A DNA stretch of 51,847 nucleotides from JAYRGC01 sp041908065 (GTDB taxonomy: Bacteria > Pseudomonadota > Alphaproteobacteria > UBA9219): NCBI GenBank assembly GCA_041908065.1, contig JAYRGC010000020.1:1-51847 (forward strand), in the 5' to 3' direction. Shown here one piece after another: positions 19,881 to 28,941 of this stretch. Position numbers and translations under genes: made by a program. Position 1 is the first letter of the stretch, and every line of letters begins with the position of its first letter. Below the pieces are notes generated by a model. It did no database searches. It saw only the letters and a list, made by a program, of their open reading frames with translations, and was not told the origin of the DNA.

Positions 19881-22448
19881 ATGAACTTCGACAAATACAC
19901 CGAACGAGCGCGGGGATTTTTGCAGGCGGCGCAAATGGCCGCTCTTCGCCTTCAGCATCAACGTTTGCAACCCGAACATTTGCTGAAAGTCCTGTTGGAC
20001 GACCGCGAGGGCATGGCCGCCAACCTGATCCGTTCCGCGGGCGGAGATCCCATAAAGGCGGCCAAAATAAACGACGAGGCGTTGGAAAAAATCGCCAAGG
20101 TATTCGCTTCCGGCAACGCGGATCAGCTGCATTTGTCGGCGGAATTGGCGCGGGTGTTGGCCTCGGCGGAGGAATTGGCGGAAAAGGCGGGCGACAGCTA
20201 TGTCAGCGCGGAACGCCTGTTGTTGGCCTTGGGCATCGCGGCGGGAACGGCGGACGCGCTAAAAGGGGCGGGGATCACGGCGGCGTCTTTGAATTCGGCC
20301 ATCGAAGATATGCGCAAGGGGCGCAAGGCCGATAGCGCGGGGGCGGAACAAGGCTATGAAGCGTTGAAAAAGTACGCTCGGGATCTGACGCAGGTGGCGC
20401 GGGAGGGAAAGCTCGATCCAGTCATCGGGCGCGACGAGGAAATCCGCCGCACCGTCCAAGTGCTGGCGCGGCGCACCAAGAACAATCCGGTTTTGATCGG
20501 CGAACCCGGGGTGGGCAAGACCGCCATAGTGGAGGGCTTGGCGCAACGCATCGTGCGCGGCGACGTGCCGGAGGGCTTGAAGGACAAGCGGCTGCTGTCC
20601 TTGGATCTGGGAGCGTTGGTGGCGGGGGCGAAGTATCGCGGCGAGTTCGAAGAACGCTTGAAGGCGGTGTTGCAGGAGATTTCCGCCGCCGCCGGAGAAA
20701 TCGTGGTGTTCATCGACGAGTTGCACGTCCTTGTCGGCGCGGGCAAGACCGAAGGGGCGATGGACGCTTCCAACATGCTGAAGCCCGCTTTGGCGCGGGG
20801 AGAGCTGCACTGCGTCGGTGCCACCACGCTGAACGAATATCGCAAGTATATCGAAAAGGACGCGGCTTTGGCGCGCCGCTTTCAGCCCGTGTTTGTCACA
20901 CAGCCTACGGTGGAGGATACCGTCTCGATACTGCGCGGTCTCAAGGAAAAATACGAATTGCATCACGGCGTGCGGATAACCGACGCCGCTATCGTGGCGG
21001 CGGCCACGCTTTCCAACCGCTATATCACCGACCGCTTTCTGCCCGATAAAGCCATCGATTTGATAGACGAGGCGGCGGCGCGGCTGCGGATGGAGGTGGA
21101 CAGCAAGCCCGAAGAGGTGGACGAACTGGATCGCCGCATCGTGCAGTTGAAAATCGAACAGGCCGCCATGCGAAAGGAGAACGACGCCCCCTCCCGCGAC
21201 CGCTTGGGCAAGCTGGAAAAGGAGCTGGCCGATCTGGAGGAAAAGTCCTCCGCGCTAATGTCGCGCTGGACGGCGGAAAAGGAGCAGTTGAACAACGCGC
21301 AAAGGCTGAAAGAGCATCTGGACAAGGCGCGGGCTGAATTGGATTTAGCGCAGCGTAACGGCGAATACACCCGCGCCGGAGAGCTTACCTACGGCATTAT
21401 CCCCGATCTCGAACGCAAATTGGCCGCCGCGCAAAAACAAGCGGAAAATCCGCTGTTGGACGAGGTTGTGAAGGAAAACGACATCGCCGCCATCGTCAGC
21501 CGCTGGACGGGGGTTCCGGTGGACAAGATGATGCAGGGCGAGCGCGACAAGCTGTTGGGTATGGAGGAGCGTCTTCGCCGCCGCGTGGTGGGGCAGGAGG
21601 AGGCGGTCACGGCGGTATCGAACGCCGTGCGCCGCGCTCGCGCCGGATTGCAGGATCCCAACCGTCCGACCGGATCTTTTCTCTTCCTCGGCCCCACGGG
21701 GGTCGGCAAGACCGAGCTTGCCCGCGCCTTGGCCGAGTTCCTGTTCGACGACGAACAGGCGATGATCCGCGTCGATATGTCGGAATATATGGAAAAGCAC
21801 GCCGTGGCGCGGCTTATCGGCGCGCCTCCCGGGTACGTCGGATACGAGGAAGGCGGAGGGTTGACCGAAGCCGTGCGGCGCAGGCCGTATCAAGTGGTGC
21901 TGTTCGACGAGGTGGAAAAAGCCCACGCCGACGTGTTTAACGTCCTGTTGCAAGTGTTGGACGATGGCCGTCTGACGGACGGGCAGGGGCGCGTGGTGGA
22001 TTTCCGCAACACCATCATCATTATGACTTCCAACCTCGGTTCCGAAGCCATGGCGCACGACGCTGAGGCCGAAATATCCCCCCGCGCGCGCGACGAAGTG
22101 ATGGAGACTGTGCGGCGGCACTTCCGCCCCGAATTTCTCAACCGCTTGGACGAGATATTGATCTTCCGCCGCCTAAGCCGCGAAAACATGGCCGCCATCG
22201 TGGAGGTGCAGTTGGGGCGGTTGCGGAAACTTTTGGGCGAACGCAAGATAACCTTGGAGATAACTCCCCAAGCATCGGGGTGGCTGGCCGAGGCCGGATA
22301 CGATCCGGCCTACGGGGCGCGCCCGCTCAAGCGCGTTATCCAGCGCAATCTGCAAAACCCGTTGGCGCAAAGCATCTTGTCCGGCGCCATATCCGACGGC
22401 GCGACGGTGAAAATCGGCGCGGATCGGGATGGATTGCGCATAAACTAA
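19881..22448 (+). CDS. clpB: Chaperone ClpB (Hsp100 disaggregase)
   Basis: An 855-residue hexameric AAA+ disaggregase that threads aggregated proteins with DnaK. Order of domains: Clp N-domain (residues 1-145, two repeats including RLQPEHLLKVLLDD), AAA-1 with Walker A GEPGVGKTA and Walker B VVFIDELH, the coiled-coil middle domain (about 400-520, Arg/Glu/Lys rich), AAA-2 with Walker A GPTGVGKTE, Walker B VVLFDEVEKA, and the pore-loop GYVGYEEGG. The ATG at 19881 gives the normal N-terminus MNFDKYTERARGFLQ. A composite repeat ends 40 bases before the start, so any heat-shock promoter must lie within or be replaced by repeat DNA; I saw none. Confidence 0.97.
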   Translation: MNFDKYTERARGFLQAAQMAALRLQHQRLQPEHLLKVLLDDREGMAANLIRSAGGDPIKAAKINDEALEKIAKVFASGNADQLHLSAELARVLASAEELAEKAGDSYVSAERLLLALGIAAGTADALKGAGITAASLNSAIEDMRKGRKADSAGAEQGYEALKKYARDLTQVAREGKLDPVIGRDEEIRRTVQVLARRTKNNPVLIGEPGVGKTAIVEGLAQRIVRGDVPEGLKDKRLLSLDLGALVAGAKYRGEFEERLKAVLQEISAAAGEIVVFIDELHVLVGAGKTEGAMDASNMLKPALARGELHCVGATTLNEYRKYIEKDAALARRFQPVFVTQPTVEDTVSILRGLKEKYELHHGVRITDAAIVAAATLSNRYITDRFLPDKAIDLIDEAAARLRMEVDSKPEEVDELDRRIVQLKIEQAAMRKENDAPSRDRLGKLEKELADLEEKSSALMSRWTAEKEQLNNAQRLKEHLDKARAELDLAQRNGEYTRAGELTYGIIPDLERKLAAAQKQAENPLLDEVVKENDIAAIVSRWTGVPVDKMMQGERDKLLGMEERLRRRVVGQEEAVTAVSNAVRRARAGLQDPNRPTGSFLFLGPTGVGKTELARALAEFLFDDEQAMIRVDMSEYMEKHAVARLIGAPPGYVGYEEGGGLTEAVRRRPYQVVLFDEVEKAHADVFNVLLQVLDDGRLTDGQGRVVDFRNTIIIMTSNLGSEAMAHDAEAEISPRARDEVMETVRRHFRPEFLNRLDEILIFRRLSRENMAAIVEVQLGRLRKLLGERKITLEITPQASGWLAEAGYDPAYGARPLKRVIQRNLQNPLAQSILSGAISDGATVKIGADRDGLRIN

Positions 22449-22502
22449 ATCCGCCCATTGGCTGCACGTCTTCCTTTCGATGTATTCGGGATAAACTTTT
22501 GC

Positions 22503-22738
22503 GGCTCTTACGCAAAATTGGCGCTATTACTTTCCAAAAAAGGGGCGTCATTGCGAGCGTCGCTCTTGCGACGCGAGGCAATCCAGCATCGTCGCGCAAC
22601 GGCACTGGATTGCTTCGCCGCCAAGGGGCGGCTCGCAATGACAGCCTTTGGCTGTTACTTAGCAATGACAGCCTTTGGCTGTTACTCAACAATGACAGCC
22701 TTTGGCTCTAAAATTATCCGCCGGTTTTGCGTGAGATC
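22503..22738. mobile_element. MITE-like composite repeat (copy 6)
   Basis: Left terminus GGCTCTTACGCAAAA and right terminus CGGTTTTGCGTGAGATCC enclose a cloverleaf core with side hairpins GCGTCGC-TCTT-GCGACGC and CCGCC-AAGG-GGCGG, followed by three tandem ACAGCCTTTGGCTGT units. Flanking bases share only a CTTTT match (6 of 9), so a duplication is doubtful. Confidence 0.8.
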
Positions 22739-22810
22739 CGCTTTTACCACTGGCAATTATTTTCAATCTCATGTTTCATCAGGCAATCAATATAAGCCAA
22801 GGAAAGACGC

Positions 22811-23275
22811 ATGAAGCCTCAACCGAAAACGCTTCGCCCGAGCTGGGATGAAACGCAATCGTTATGCGCCTGTCTGGCGCGGCGATTGGCCGAAAAAGGC
22901 GATTGGCGCGGCATCGTGGCGGTGACGCGCGGCGGAATGGTTCCGGCGGCGATAGTCGCGAGGCATTTAGACATCAGGATGATCGAGACTTTTTCGGTCG
23001 TTTCCTACGCCGCGGATCCCGACGGGGAGAATCCGCGCCAGTCCGAAAGGCTGGAGGTCTTAAAACCGGCTTTCGGCGTGGGCGACGGCGCAGGCTGGTT
23101 GGTTATCGACGATTTGGCCGATAGCGGGCGAACGATGGCCGCGCTCAGGCAGGCCATGCCCAAGGCGCATTTCGCCGCCCTGTACGCCAAACCTGAGGGG
23201 AAATCCTCCCTCGATACCTTCGCGGCGGAGGCGGATCAGGAAACTTGGATATATTTTCCTTGGGAAATGCAGTAA
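22811..23275 (+). CDS. gpt: Xanthine(-guanine) phosphoribosyltransferase
   Basis: A 154-residue type I phosphoribosyltransferase that salvages xanthine and guanine to XMP and GMP using PRPP. The PRPP-binding motif is VIDDLADSGRT (residues 98-108); IVAVTRGGMVPA (35-46) is the pyrophosphate loop and the C-terminal WIYFPWE supplies the base-stacking Trp typical of Gpt. Length and motif spacing match the XGPRT family. It is followed after 29 bases by rlmI on the same strand. Confidence 0.93.
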   Translation: MKPQPKTLRPSWDETQSLCACLARRLAEKGDWRGIVAVTRGGMVPAAIVARHLDIRMIETFSVVSYAADPDGENPRQSERLEVLKPAFGVGDGAGWLVIDDLADSGRTMAALRQAMPKAHFAALYAKPEGKSSLDTFAAEADQETWIYFPWEMQ

Positions 23276-23304
23276 TCTCCGGCTCCCTTAAACAGGTTTA
23301 GCGG

Positions 23305-24516
23305 GTGGTTATAGTGAAAGACGCCAAGGATATTCCGTCGATATTTCTTTTGCCGCAAAAGCACAAGCGCGTTTCCGGCGGGCATCCGTGGGTATATTCC
23401 AACGAGATCGCAATGGACGCTTCGGCCAAGGCGGCGGAGGCTGGCGTCGTGGCGAATTTCTTTTCCCACGACAAGAATTTCATCGGACGCGGCACTTTTA
23501 ATCCGCATACGCTTATCGCGGGCAGAATAATCTCGCGCAACCATCTCGAGCCCATAGACGAGGACGCCATCTTCCGGCGCATAGCCTCGGCCTTGGATTT
23601 GCGGCAACGGATAGTGCCGGAGCCGCATTACCGCCTGATACACGCCGAAGGCGACGGATTGCCCGGGCTGATCGTCGATCGCTTCGGCGATAACTTGTGC
23701 GTTCAAGTAAACACGGCGGGAATGCAGCGGCTGTGGCCTGTGGCGCAAGCCGCCTTGATGAAGGCCGTTCGCCCGCAGGCGATAGTTCTTCGCGCCGACG
23801 CTCCGTCGCGGTCGCTGGAGGGGTTGGGCAATGACGGAATATCCGTGGTTTACGGCGAGATCGACGGATTGTCCGAGGTGCGGGAAAACGGGGTGTCCTT
23901 TTTCGCCGATCTGACCTCAGGCCAGAAAACCGGATGGTATTTCGACCAGCGCGACAACCATGCGCTGGTGGCCGGATACGCCTCGGGGGCCAGAATGCTG
24001 GATCTTTATTGCCATGCGGGCGGCTTCGGCATAATCGCCGCCGCCAAGGGCGACGCCGCCGAGGTGGTGGGAGTGGATTCTTCCCAACCCGCTTTGGATC
24101 TGGCCGTCAAATCCGCCGCCGCCAACGGGGTGGGCGAGAAATGCCGCTGGATAAAGGCTGACGTTTTCGAGGAATTGGAGAGGATGGCGGCGGCCAAGGA
24201 GAAATTCGACTTGGTGGTGGCCGATCCTCCGCCGTTCGTCAAAAGCCGCAAGGATCTGGCCGCCGGAGCGCGGGGTTATCGCAAGCTGGCGCGCATGGCG
24301 GCGCAGGTGACGGCCAAGGAAGGCGGGCTGTTCATCGCATCGTGCAGCCATAACATGACGCTCGATATGCTGGTCGAAGAAGTGGCCAAAGGTTTGCGCG
24401 AGGCCAGACGCGAAGGACGGATACTGTACTCGGTGTCCGCCGCGCCGGATCATCCGGTATCCCCGTGGCTGCCCGAAAGCGCGTATCTTAAGGGGCTGTT
24501 CCTGCGGTTGGATTAG
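23305..24516 (+). CDS. rlmI: 23S rRNA m5C1962 methyltransferase (RlmI family)
   Basis: A 403-residue SAM-dependent RNA methyltransferase. Residues 1-85 form the PUA domain (RVSGGHPWVYSNEI), then the EEHD-like linker, then the Rossmann domain with MLDLYCHAGGFGIIAAAKG, VVGVDSS and the catalytic VVADPPPFVKSR, followed by FIASCSHNM, in which the Cys is the likely nucleophile region. In E. coli RlmI methylates C1962 of 23S rRNA. It starts at GTG 23305, with another in-frame GTG nine bases later. Confidence 0.9.
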   Translation: MVIVKDAKDIPSIFLLPQKHKRVSGGHPWVYSNEIAMDASAKAAEAGVVANFFSHDKNFIGRGTFNPHTLIAGRIISRNHLEPIDEDAIFRRIASALDLRQRIVPEPHYRLIHAEGDGLPGLIVDRFGDNLCVQVNTAGMQRLWPVAQAALMKAVRPQAIVLRADAPSRSLEGLGNDGISVVYGEIDGLSEVRENGVSFFADLTSGQKTGWYFDQRDNHALVAGYASGARMLDLYCHAGGFGIIAAAKGDAAEVVGVDSSQPALDLAVKSAAANGVGEKCRWIKADVFEELERMAAAKEKFDLVVADPPPFVKSRKDLAAGARGYRKLARMAAQVTAKEGGLFIASCSHNMTLDMLVEEVAKGLREARREGRILYSVSAAPDHPVSPWLPESAYLKGLFLRLD

Positions 24517-24556
24517 GCGTTTGCCGGAACATTCTCCCAAGCCGGATATTTTCTGC

Positions 24557-24797
24557 TATTGCGCAAAATGGGTTGGCTTTACCTTCCAATAAGGAGCCGT
24601 CACCTATCCTGATTACGGCCAAAGGCCGTCATTGCGAGCGTCGCTCTTGCGACGCGAAGCAATCCAGAGCAGTTGCGCTTGTGGCACTGGATTGCTTCGC
24701 CGCCAAGGGGCGGCTCGCAATGACGGCTCTTTTTGGAAAGGCAATACCCACTCGTTTTGAGTAAGAGGCAAAACCGACTATCCGCCCGTTTTGGGCA
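24557..24797. mobile_element. MITE-like composite repeat (copy 7) with extra terminal motif
   Basis: A full copy (24557-24768) with a degenerate left end GCTATTGCGCAAAATGG and right end CACTCGTTTTGAGTAAGAGG. Both flanking arms are the GGAAAGG/CCTTCC type, unlike other copies. A second terminus-like motif ATCCGCCCGTTTTGGGCAAT follows at 24780-24797 and encodes the C-terminal residues LPKTGG and stop of the RNase E/G gene on the minus strand. Confidence 0.75.
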
Positions 24798-25593
24798 ATG
24801 GCCATATTTCCTGTAACGAATATCCGCGTCGCCGCCGCGAAAATTCGAGAAGTCCGAGGCGAGAGACTCCGCCGACGCGAACGTTGGCGGGATCGCCTTC
24901 GACGGCGCGGGCGAGCGCGTTCATCGCCTTGGAATTGTCGGCGCGTCCTTTCATCTTCAACAAATCCACGACGACGATCCCCGACAGATTGCGCCATAGA
25001 ACTTGCTTTGCCGCTTCGCGCAGCGCGGAGAGGTTGACTGAGAGCGGATTGGCGGATTCCGGCGCGTTTACGTCGATGGAGACCAACGCTTCGGTCTGTT
25101 CTATGACGATGTGGCCGGATTCCTCGCCGCCGCTTCCCAGCGCGACGCGAGGAGACAGCAGAGCGGAAACGATTTCGTCCAGACGCGCCGAACGTCCCGC
25201 GCAGTCGGCGGCGGCGGAGAACGGGATGTCGTCGATTTTCAGATCGGCGATAGCGCGTTGCTGCGGCGAAGGCGGCGGAGCGATTGGTTCCCCGTCCGCC
25301 GCTATGGCTCCCCATGCTTTGCCGCAGCGCGGAGCCTCGGTTATCCGCAGCGATATTTTATCCCCAGCCACCGCTCCTTTCAGTCCGCGAACATGGGCAT
25401 TGACGCCGTTTTCGCAATCGACGAAGGCGGTTTTTCCTCCGGCGATGACGCGGGATATGCGGCCTTTTGTCACCGCTCCGGTCAGATCCGGCATATCGTC
25501 GCGGCAAAAATGCAGCCACAAAAGCTCCTTGCCCAGCCATACTGCGGCGCGATTCACGCCATCGCGGTTGTCGATAGTTATTTCCGGTTTCAT
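24778..25593 (-). CDS. Ribonuclease E/G family protein, short form
   Basis: A 271-residue endoribonuclease-like protein of the RNase E/G family. An S1-like domain is visible early (KGRISRVIAGGKTAFVDCENGVNAHV), and the catalytic DNase-I-like subdomain carries GHIVIEQTEALVSIDVNAPES and IVVVDLLKMKGR, with the Asp residues that bind Mg. It is shorter than RNase G (about 490) and matches the small RNase E/G genes that sit next to maf in many alphaproteobacteria; the RNase H-like part and Zn-link are absent or reduced, so activity is unproven. The C-terminus LPKTGG is encoded by repeat-terminus DNA. It lies downstream of maf, separated by copy 8 of the repeat. Confidence 0.82.
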   Translation of the reverse strand: MKPEITIDNRDGVNRAAVWLGKELLWLHFCRDDMPDLTGAVTKGRISRVIAGGKTAFVDCENGVNAHVRGLKGAVAGDKISLRITEAPRCGKAWGAIAADGEPIAPPPSPQQRAIADLKIDDIPFSAAADCAGRSARLDEIVSALLSPRVALGSGGEESGHIVIEQTEALVSIDVNAPESANPLSVNLSALREAAKQVLWRNLSGIVVVDLLKMKGRADNSKAMNALARAVEGDPANVRVGGVSRLGLLEFSRRRRGYSLQEIWPLPKTGG

Positions 25594-25646
25594 TCTTTAG
25601 TCGGTTCCTAATCCGGCTGGTTGAGCCTGTCGTTTAACATAAATTC

Positions 25647-25939
25647 GGATCTTACCCAAAACGGGCGGTATTGCCTTTCAAAAGATGCGAGGTCTACAGC
25701 CAAAGGCTGTCATGCGAAGTTACAGCCAAAGGCTGTCATGCGAAGTTACAGCCAAAGGCTGTCATTGCGAGCCGCCACCCTTTGGTTTGGACAGCGTTAA
25801 ACGCTGTCGGGCGGCGAAGCAATCCAGTGCCGTTGCTCAATGACTCTGGATTGCTTCGCGTCGCAAGGGCGACGCTCGCAATGACGGTGCTTACTGCCGC
25901 GTTTGGCTGCAAAATTATCCATCCGTTTTGAGCAATGTC
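25647..25939. mobile_element. MITE-like composite repeat (copy 8)
   Basis: Left terminus GGATCTTACCCAAAACGGG and right terminus CCGTTTTGAGCAATGTCC. Flanks CATAAATTC (25638-25646) and CATAACTTG (25940-25948) agree at 7 of 9 bases. Three tandem ACAGCCAAAGGCTGTCAT units precede the core, and the left side hairpin includes the ACAGCGTTAAACGCTGT palindrome variant. The insertion separates maf from the RNase E/G gene. Confidence 0.85.
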
Positions 25940-25979
25940 CATAACTTGCCGTTGCCTTCGACAGGCTTAGGCGACGGCT

Positions 25980-26582
25980 TCAGGCGTCTTTTCCGTATCC
26001 AAGCCCGCGCAGCATTTGCGCCGTTTCGAAAAGCGGCAAGCCCACGACGTTCGAATAGGATCCCGCGATGAAGCGTATATGCGCCGCGGCGCGGCCTTGG
26101 ATCGCATAGCCGCCCGCCTTGCCGATGCCTTCGCCGCTGACGATGTAGTCGTTAATTTCGCCCTCTTCCATGCGATTGAAGGTCACGACGCTGCGGCATA
26201 TCCGCTCCGACCGTTTGCCATGCGGAGACGCTATGGCGACGGCGGTATGCACGCGATGCCGCCGCCCCGAAAGCGCGTCGAGGCAGGCGCGGACTTCCTC
26301 AGCCGTTTCCGCCTTGGGGAGTATCCGGCGGCCGCATGACACCACGGTATCGGCGGCGATTATGAAAGCCTCTTGCTCCAGCGATTTTATCGCGGCCTCC
26401 AGCTTTTCCCGCGCCAGACGCGCCGCCAATTTTTGCGGCAATTCGCGGGCAAGCGGGGTTTCGTCCACGTCGGCGGCCAGAACCTTGTCGGGGACGAAGC
26501 CGACGCTTCGCAAAAGCTCAAGCCGTCGCGGCGACGCCGAGGCCAAGACAAGATGCGGGAGAGGAGACATGGAGTAACCCAT
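25980..26582 (-). CDS. maf: Maf-like nucleoside triphosphate pyrophosphatase
   Basis: A 200-residue house-cleaning enzyme that hydrolyses non-canonical or excess nucleoside triphosphates to monophosphates. Family motifs: LVLASASPRRLELL at the start, ADVDETP, KLAARLAREKLEAA, IAADTVVSCGRRILPKA and the C-terminal YAIQGRAAAHIRFIAGSYSNVVGLPLFE. The active-site Asp is in AADTVV. Maf proteins split into dTTP/UTP and m7GTP types; I cannot assign one. The start at 26582 overlaps the stop of the upstream unknown gene (TAATG), implying coupling; an internal Met (MSPLPHLVLAS, 26570) is the alternative. Confidence 0.93.
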   Translation of the reverse strand: MGYSMSPLPHLVLASASPRRLELLRSVGFVPDKVLAADVDETPLARELPQKLAARLAREKLEAAIKSLEQEAFIIAADTVVSCGRRILPKAETAEEVRACLDALSGRRHRVHTAVAIASPHGKRSERICRSVVTFNRMEEGEINDYIVSGEGIGKAGGYAIQGRAAAHIRFIAGSYSNVVGLPLFETAQMLRGLGYGKDA

Positions 26583-27349
26583 TAAATGCGCAAAGAGTTT
26601 TTATGGCGGCGATAATCGTTTATGTCCACCACGGCAGCAATGGGGCGTTGTGGCGGAGTGTGGCGCAAGCCTAGAGCTTCCAACTGAAAAACAAAGTCGT
26701 TAATATAGGAGGCGAAGATACCGCTGAATTTGGCAGATTTTTCGTTCTTCTCCACAGCCGCGTCGCATTCGACTATTTTCGCAGGCCATCCTATTTTTTT
26801 TATCTCGACGTCCACTTCAGTAATTGGAAGGTTTCTGAGCCTATGATATTCGAAGGGAAGGCGGTTTTTAGCGTATCCACAGTATTCTTGTATTGTTCTT
26901 ATCTCTCCCCTTCTTACGGCGTTAAAAAAACGCTTGGCATGTTCGTTGCCTTCTTTGAAAAGCTCATCGGCGCGATGATTGGCATCTGACGCTTCGGCGA
27001 TGAAGTAATTAGACAGACCTATCAAGCTGTTTGGCAGGGATTTTAGAGAGGAAGTATTTATGTTTGTGCGTCTGTATAACGAATTTATGCCGTGGTCGAG
27101 GCACATATAAATGGTTGTTATTGAATTGTGAATTATACCGACGTTTTCATCGGAAAATCCGGCTTTTTGCAAAGACGCGCGCCCCGTTTCTCCTTTAAGC
27201 AAATCCCTGCTATACGTGGATAATATAAACAAAAAATATAGCATCGACTTATAGTGATTTTTATAGGGGTCGGGAGTTCTTTCCGGCCATGCTATATCGT
27301 ATGGACAGGTGGATTTGAAAAAGTTTATAAGTTCATCAGAAATATGCAT
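26582..27349 (-). CDS. Unknown protein, 255 residues, coupled to maf
   Basis: I do not recognise this protein. It is mostly helical by pattern, soluble, with no signal peptide, and lower in GC than its neighbours, which suggests foreign origin. Notable segments are HISDELINFFKSTCPYDIAWPERTPDPYKNHYKSMLYFLFILSTYSRDLL, an EASDANHRADELFKEGNEHAKRFFNAVRRGE helix, and a C-terminal EALGLRHTPPQRPIAAVVDINDYRR. The start is supported by AAGGA upstream. Its stop overlaps the maf start codon, an arrangement unusual for maf, whose usual partners are infA or RNase E/G. Confidence 0.65.
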   Translation of the reverse strand: MHISDELINFFKSTCPYDIAWPERTPDPYKNHYKSMLYFLFILSTYSRDLLKGETGRASLQKAGFSDENVGIIHNSITTIYMCLDHGINSLYRRTNINTSSLKSLPNSLIGLSNYFIAEASDANHRADELFKEGNEHAKRFFNAVRRGEIRTIQEYCGYAKNRLPFEYHRLRNLPITEVDVEIKKIGWPAKIVECDAAVEKNEKSAKFSGIFASYINDFVFQLEALGLRHTPPQRPIAAVVDINDYRRHKNSLRI

Positions 27350-27457
27350 GGAAATCCTTGTTTAATAATGAGGAATGACGTCCCAAATATTTATTTTATC
27401 GCGCCCGTGAAGCGTTTATCACGGGACAACCGACTGTTTCAACTAAATAGATTCCTG

Positions 27458-27681
27458 CCTCTTACACAAAGCGGGTGGGTGCTGCCTTCCAGCAAGCACC
27501 GTCATTGCTTCGCGTCGCTCTTGCGACGCGAAGCAATCCAGAATCATGATAGCAACGACTCTGGATTACTTCGCCGCCTGACAGCGTTAACGCTGTCCAA
27601 ACCAAAGTGTGGCGGCTCGCAATGACGGCGTTTGCTGTTGCGTTTGGATGCAAAATTACCCACCCGTTTTGCGTAAGAGCC
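27458..27681. mobile_element. MITE-like composite repeat (copy 9)
   Basis: Terminal repeats CCTCTTACACAAAGCGGG (left) and CCCGTTTTGCGTAAGAGCC (right). Flanks AGATTCCTG (27449-27457) and AGATTCCGC (27682-27690) agree at 7 of 9 bases. The right arm is the GTTGCGTTTGGATGCAAAATTA type. One side hairpin is GCGTCGC-TCTT-GCGACGC, the other carries the ACAGCGTTAACGCTGT palindrome. Confidence 0.85.
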
Positions 27682-27847
27682 AGATTCCGCATATCGGGCA
27701 TCCTTTAAGAACTTTCCATAAATTACTAAAATCGCGATATATGGCAATAAATGCCCATTTTTTGTTGTGAAAGTAATGATTTTATGGACAATGAGGCTGT
27801 AAGCCTTGCGGCGCGGTTTTGCGGGTTATTTATTAAAGGAGGGGGAA

Positions 27848-28243
27848 ATGTCTTGCGGTTACAAAGCGTTAGAGGGTAGAGATAATCATGACGAAAGCTG
27901 GTATCCCCCCGAGGTCGTGAGGTTTCTAAATCGCTTCGAGAAACGCGGGATTAATGCGGTGGGGATGGATTCTGTCGCTCGCGCCATACTTGCACATGAG
28001 GAGCCGTGCGATTTGTTAAAAGAGATCGGATGCTCGCTTTACTTCAGGGATGAGAAGAATTGGGGCGTTGCGTTCGATATGCTGTGCCAAAAGGTCCTTG
28101 AAATCGGCGGCGATGACGTGTGCGGCAAGTTCGTAAGAAAAGCGCAGCGTAACTTAAATGATGCAATCTACGGCGTTATTCCGCATCGCAACGGCAAGAA
28201 TTTGAGTTTCGGCAAGGCGTCGGCGCAGGAATATAGACTGTAA
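27848..28243 (+). CDS. Unknown protein, 131 residues
   Basis: I do not recognise this protein. The ATG at 27848 is chosen because AAAGGAGGGGG, a strong ribosome binding site, precedes it. The product (MSCGYKALEGRDNHDESW...) is soluble and mixed in charge, with a PPEVVRFLNRFEKRGINAVGMDSVARAILAHEEPCDLLKEIG segment likely helical and a C-terminal FVRKAQRNLNDAIYG helix. It lies between a repeat copy and the convergent IcmJ/DotN-like gene. Confidence 0.65.
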   Translation: MSCGYKALEGRDNHDESWYPPEVVRFLNRFEKRGINAVGMDSVARAILAHEEPCDLLKEIGCSLYFRDEKNWGVAFDMLCQKVLEIGGDDVCGKFVRKAQRNLNDAIYGVIPHRNGKNLSFGKASAQEYRL

Positions 28244-28260
28244 GCATCGCCGGCAGGCCG

Positions 28261-28941
28261 TCATTCCTGCGTGGGTTTGGCGAATTTTTCCAGCCAGCTT
28301 TCGACCGGAAGTTTGCCGTAAGGGCCTTCCGTAGAACGCCAATAGCGGATCATGTTGGGAAACTGGTTGTGATCGCCGTTCGGGCCGTAAACCGGCCAGT
28401 GATCCAGCGGCAACAGGCGGATGCCGTCGAGTTTAGCCCCGCGCGCCGCGTATTCCGCGTCGTTCAAATTTTCCATGAAAACCGTGGCCAGCAGCAGCGG
28501 ATCGTCGCTGCCAAGCCGCTTTTTGGCTTCGGAACGCCGCGCCATCAGCGCGTCGAGCGCGCGCGTCGCGGCGGCGGCCAGCTTGCCTTCGGCGGCGTCG
28601 GGCGCGCTTTTGGCCACATAGATCGCCCGCGCCAGCGAGTTCAGATCCGTTTGCGCTATTTCCGGCAACCAGATTAGGATTCCTCCGCCGGTCGCTCCGG
28701 CGATGTCGAGCGCGAGGCACAATTCGCAAAAGCGGCAGACCGTGGCGATCTCCGACGGATCTTTCCCGCCCAGCCCTGCCGCTCCGGCCTTGATGACGCG
28801 CTGGAACTGCAACGAACGAAAGCCGCAGCATTGGCAGGTGTAATCCTGGCGGCGCATGGCCTTTTCGGCCTGCTGGCGCGGAATCACTCCGCCGCCCATC
28901 CGTTGCGCCGTTCCAAGGGTCAGAATAGGATATGCCGCCAT
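28261..28941 (-). CDS. IcmJ/DotN-like type IVB secretion protein
   Basis: A 226-residue protein resembling IcmJ (DotN), a cytoplasmic component of the Dot/Icm type IVB coupling complex, and its relatives on conjugative plasmids. The sequence shows the Cys pattern YTCQCCGFRSLQFQRVI (C36, C38, C39) and TVCRFCELC (C69, C72, C75), consistent with the HNH-like zinc fold of DotN, followed by ILIWLPEIAQTDLNSLARAIYVAK, which is the best family match. No other dot/icm gene is in the window, so it is either an orphan or part of a dispersed system. It sits directly upstream (convergent side) of the GTA-like cluster. Confidence 0.65.
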   Translation of the reverse strand: MAAYPILTLGTAQRMGGGVIPRQQAEKAMRRQDYTCQCCGFRSLQFQRVIKAGAAGLGGKDPSEIATVCRFCELCLALDIAGATGGGILIWLPEIAQTDLNSLARAIYVAKSAPDAAEGKLAAAATRALDALMARRSEAKKRLGSDDPLLLATVFMENLNDAEYAARGAKLDGIRLLPLDHWPVYGPNGDHNQFPNMIRYWRSTEGPYGKLPVESWLEKFAKPTQE

